The notes under the pieces: generated by a model
Told to the model about the DNA's origin: nothing
Databases searched by the model: none
The model's input: only the letters and a program-made list of their open reading frames with translations
Program-made: the position numbers and the translations under genes
Assembly (NCBI GenBank): GCA_043767025.1
Contig: JAYUHK010000115.1
Coordinates: 1-7,741 of the forward strand
Length of the DNA stretch: 7,741 nt
Direction: 5' to 3'
Source: JAYUHK01 sp043767025
Lineage (GTDB): Bacteria > Bacteroidota > Bacteroidia > Chitinophagales > Saprospiraceae
In this document: positions 7,147-7,741 of the stretch, piece after piece
Layout: the number at the start of each line of letters is the position of its first letter
Position numbering within the stretch: the stretch's first letter is position 1

Positions 7147-7177
7147 TTTGGGTTGTGAAAATAAAAGTGTAACTTTG
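7147..7177 (+). promoter_or_regulatory. Bacteroidota-type housekeeping promoter
   Basis: TTTG (7147-7150), a spacer of exactly 19 bases, and TAACTTTG (7170-7177) match the Bacteroidota -33/-7 consensus TTTG-N19-TAnnTTTG. Transcription would begin at roughly 7181-7187 and run rightward into the gene at 7321, giving a leader of about 135 bases that begins within repeat copy 3. Confidence 0.75.
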
Positions 7178-7182
7178 TGTTG

Positions 7183-7226
7183 GGAATGTATCTAAAATAA
7201 AATTACTCACTTTTTTTCTTCATACC
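7183..7226. repeat. Palindromic repeat family, copy 3 (short derivative)
   Basis: The first 19 bases (GGAATGTATCTAAAATAAA) are identical to the left end of copy 2, and TACTCA plus a T-run and CT follow in both. The segment then runs into CTTCATACC, which resembles the right end of copy 1 (CTTCATTCC). It therefore looks like a copy that lost its centre and kept both termini, 44 bases in all. It lies at the predicted transcription start of the promoter at 7147-7177. Confidence 0.6.
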
Positions 7227-7229
7227 TTT

Positions 7230-7241
7230 AGTTTATAAACT
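7230..7241. promoter_or_regulatory. 12-base perfect palindrome in the leader
   Basis: AGTTTATAAACT is perfectly self-complementary and lies about 50 bases downstream of the predicted transcription start and 80 bases before the ATG at 7321. It could be an operator for a dimeric regulator, but a palindrome of A/T-rich composition can arise by chance, so the role is only suggested. Confidence 0.3.
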
Positions 7242-7320
7242 CGACCTACGAATCTTTACAACGCCTTAACCCAAAACTGCTTTTTGTATTTTATTTTTTT
7301 AATTATTAAATTTTTAAATC

Positions 7321-7741
7321 ATGCAATCAGTTATTTCAAAAACAACTCTTAATCGCCCCAAACGCACTACGCCCAATAATATTGGGGGGGGGTGGGTAAT
7401 TCCTCAAAACAAAATTCTGTAATTCATTTTTTTAGCATTGCTTTCGCTTTTTGGAGCTTGCTTTTGATGCCGAATTTCGCTTTCGGACAACTTACAGAAG
7501 TCACATTGGACCAAAAAATTGAAAACTCTACGCTCATTGTCGAGGGCAAAGTCGTAGCTACCAAATGTTACCGCAACAAAAACGACGAGATTTACACCGC
7601 CAACACCATCGAACTGAACAGCATCTTGAAGGGAAATTATGTACAAAAAACACTCGTAGTCACCACTTGGGGCGGCGAGTTGGACGGCGAACTACAAACT
7701 TGGACTCATCTTTTGACGCTCGAAAAAGGAAATTACGGCTT
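7321..7741 (+). CDS. Secreted protein of unknown function, frame broken at a poly-G tract, 3'-truncated
   Basis: As given, the ATG at 7321 is read for only 33 codons, to a TAA at 7420-7422. One extra G in the tract at 7384-7392 would join that start to a long frame that stays open from 7380 to the window edge. This long frame contains an excellent signal-peptide core (FFSIAFAFWSLLLMP) ending at AFGQ (about 7485), then LTEVTLDQKIENSTLIVEGKVV, NDEIYTANTIELNSILKGNY and TTWGGELDGEL. That N-terminal pattern (residues of the type 'I-V-E-G-K-V, then I-Y-T-A-N') resembles secreted Bacteroidota proteins with type IX sorting domains, from memory; the C-terminus is out of view. A GTG at 7392-7394 is an alternative start that needs no frameshift and gives a signal peptide of about 33 residues, against about 57 from 7321. 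The gene has its own promoter at 7147-7177. Function is not recognised. Confidence 0.65.
7372..7386. other. Stem-loop overlapping the poly-G tract
   Basis: CCCAAT-AAT-ATTGGG pairs over six bases with a 3-base loop, and its 3' arm is the start of the nine-G tract. Such a hairpin could promote polymerase slippage on the tract or occlude the GTG at 7392. Confidence 0.45.
7384..7392 (+). repeat. Nine-G homopolymer tract
   Basis: Nine consecutive G residues, followed by TGGG, stand out in an otherwise A/T-rich neighbourhood. The tract sits between the ATG at 7321 and the signal-peptide coding region, and with nine Gs the two are out of frame. Lengths of 7, 10 or 13 would put them in frame. Confidence 0.9.

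Larger units (their letters stand above)
6914..7320. other. 407-base divergent spacer
   Basis: This AT-rich region separates the symporter gene (leftward) from the secreted-protein gene (rightward). It holds the rightward promoter at 7147-7177, repeat copy 3 at 7183-7226 and a 12-base palindrome at 7230-7241. Between 6914 and 7146 there is no convincing gene. That part has a 9-base inverted pair (AACATTCGT at 6962-6970 and its complement at 7072-7080) and two TCGCGGCT direct repeats (near 7010 and 7044). No leftward TTTG/TAnnTTTG promoter for the symporter was found. Confidence 0.65.

Noticed and set aside
7404..7646. 80-codon open frame on the minus strand
   Set aside because: It is antisense to the secreted-protein frame, whose signal peptide and conserved-looking N-terminal pattern are far more convincing; no leader or promoter supports the minus frame.
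1..7741. tRNA, rRNA, CRISPR array, phage or plasmid functions
   Set aside because: No cloverleaf or TTCRA-type arm, no ribosomal RNA block, no regularly spaced direct repeats, and no integrase, transposase, replication or capsid protein were seen on either strand.

Overview
The window looks like chromosomal DNA from a member of the Bacteroidota, perhaps Cytophagales-like, though the order cannot be fixed. Three things point there. None of the start codons has a convincing Shine-Dalgarno sequence, and all are preceded by A/T-rich leaders. There is a textbook Bacteroidota promoter (TTTG-N19-TAACTTTG) at 7147-7177. The protein flavours also match: a GQEDHVSMAANA-type histidine ammonia-lyase, and a secreted protein resembling the N-termini of type IX-secreted proteins. 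Base composition is moderate, with AT-rich spacers.

Layout. Four complete genes lie on the minus strand, so transcription runs from right to left. First is a sodium:solute symporter (6913-5177), followed 22 bases later by a glucose 1-dehydrogenase-like SDR (5154-4351). After a 308-base spacer come a GH15 glucoamylase/glucodextranase (4042-1655) and, 9 bases later, histidine ammonia-lyase hutH (1645-152). On the plus strand a divergent gene starts near 7321 and runs off the right edge. It encodes a secreted protein whose frame is broken by a nine-G tract.

How the genes may work together. GH15 enzymes release beta-D-glucose from alpha-glucans, and the SDR family next door oxidises beta-D-glucose to gluconolactone. 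The symporter could import a related solute. The first three genes therefore read as a small alpha-glucan/glucose oxidation module. The GH15 protein lacks a signal peptide, which suggests intracellular glucan or imported oligosaccharide as substrate. hutH is tightly linked to GH15 but belongs to histidine catabolism, and no other hut gene is visible.

The least expected content is non-coding. A small palindromic repeat family has one complete copy (4193-4350), one copy cut by the window edge (1-98) and one short derivative (7183-7226). The complete copy abuts the SDR stop codon, is flanked by TTA on both sides, and shares with copy 1 an inner hairpin whose stem differs in sequence but keeps its pairing. 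The second notable item is the G9 tract at 7384-7392 in the 5' part of the secreted-protein gene. It could be a phase-variation switch, a frameshift mutation or a homopolymer sequencing error.
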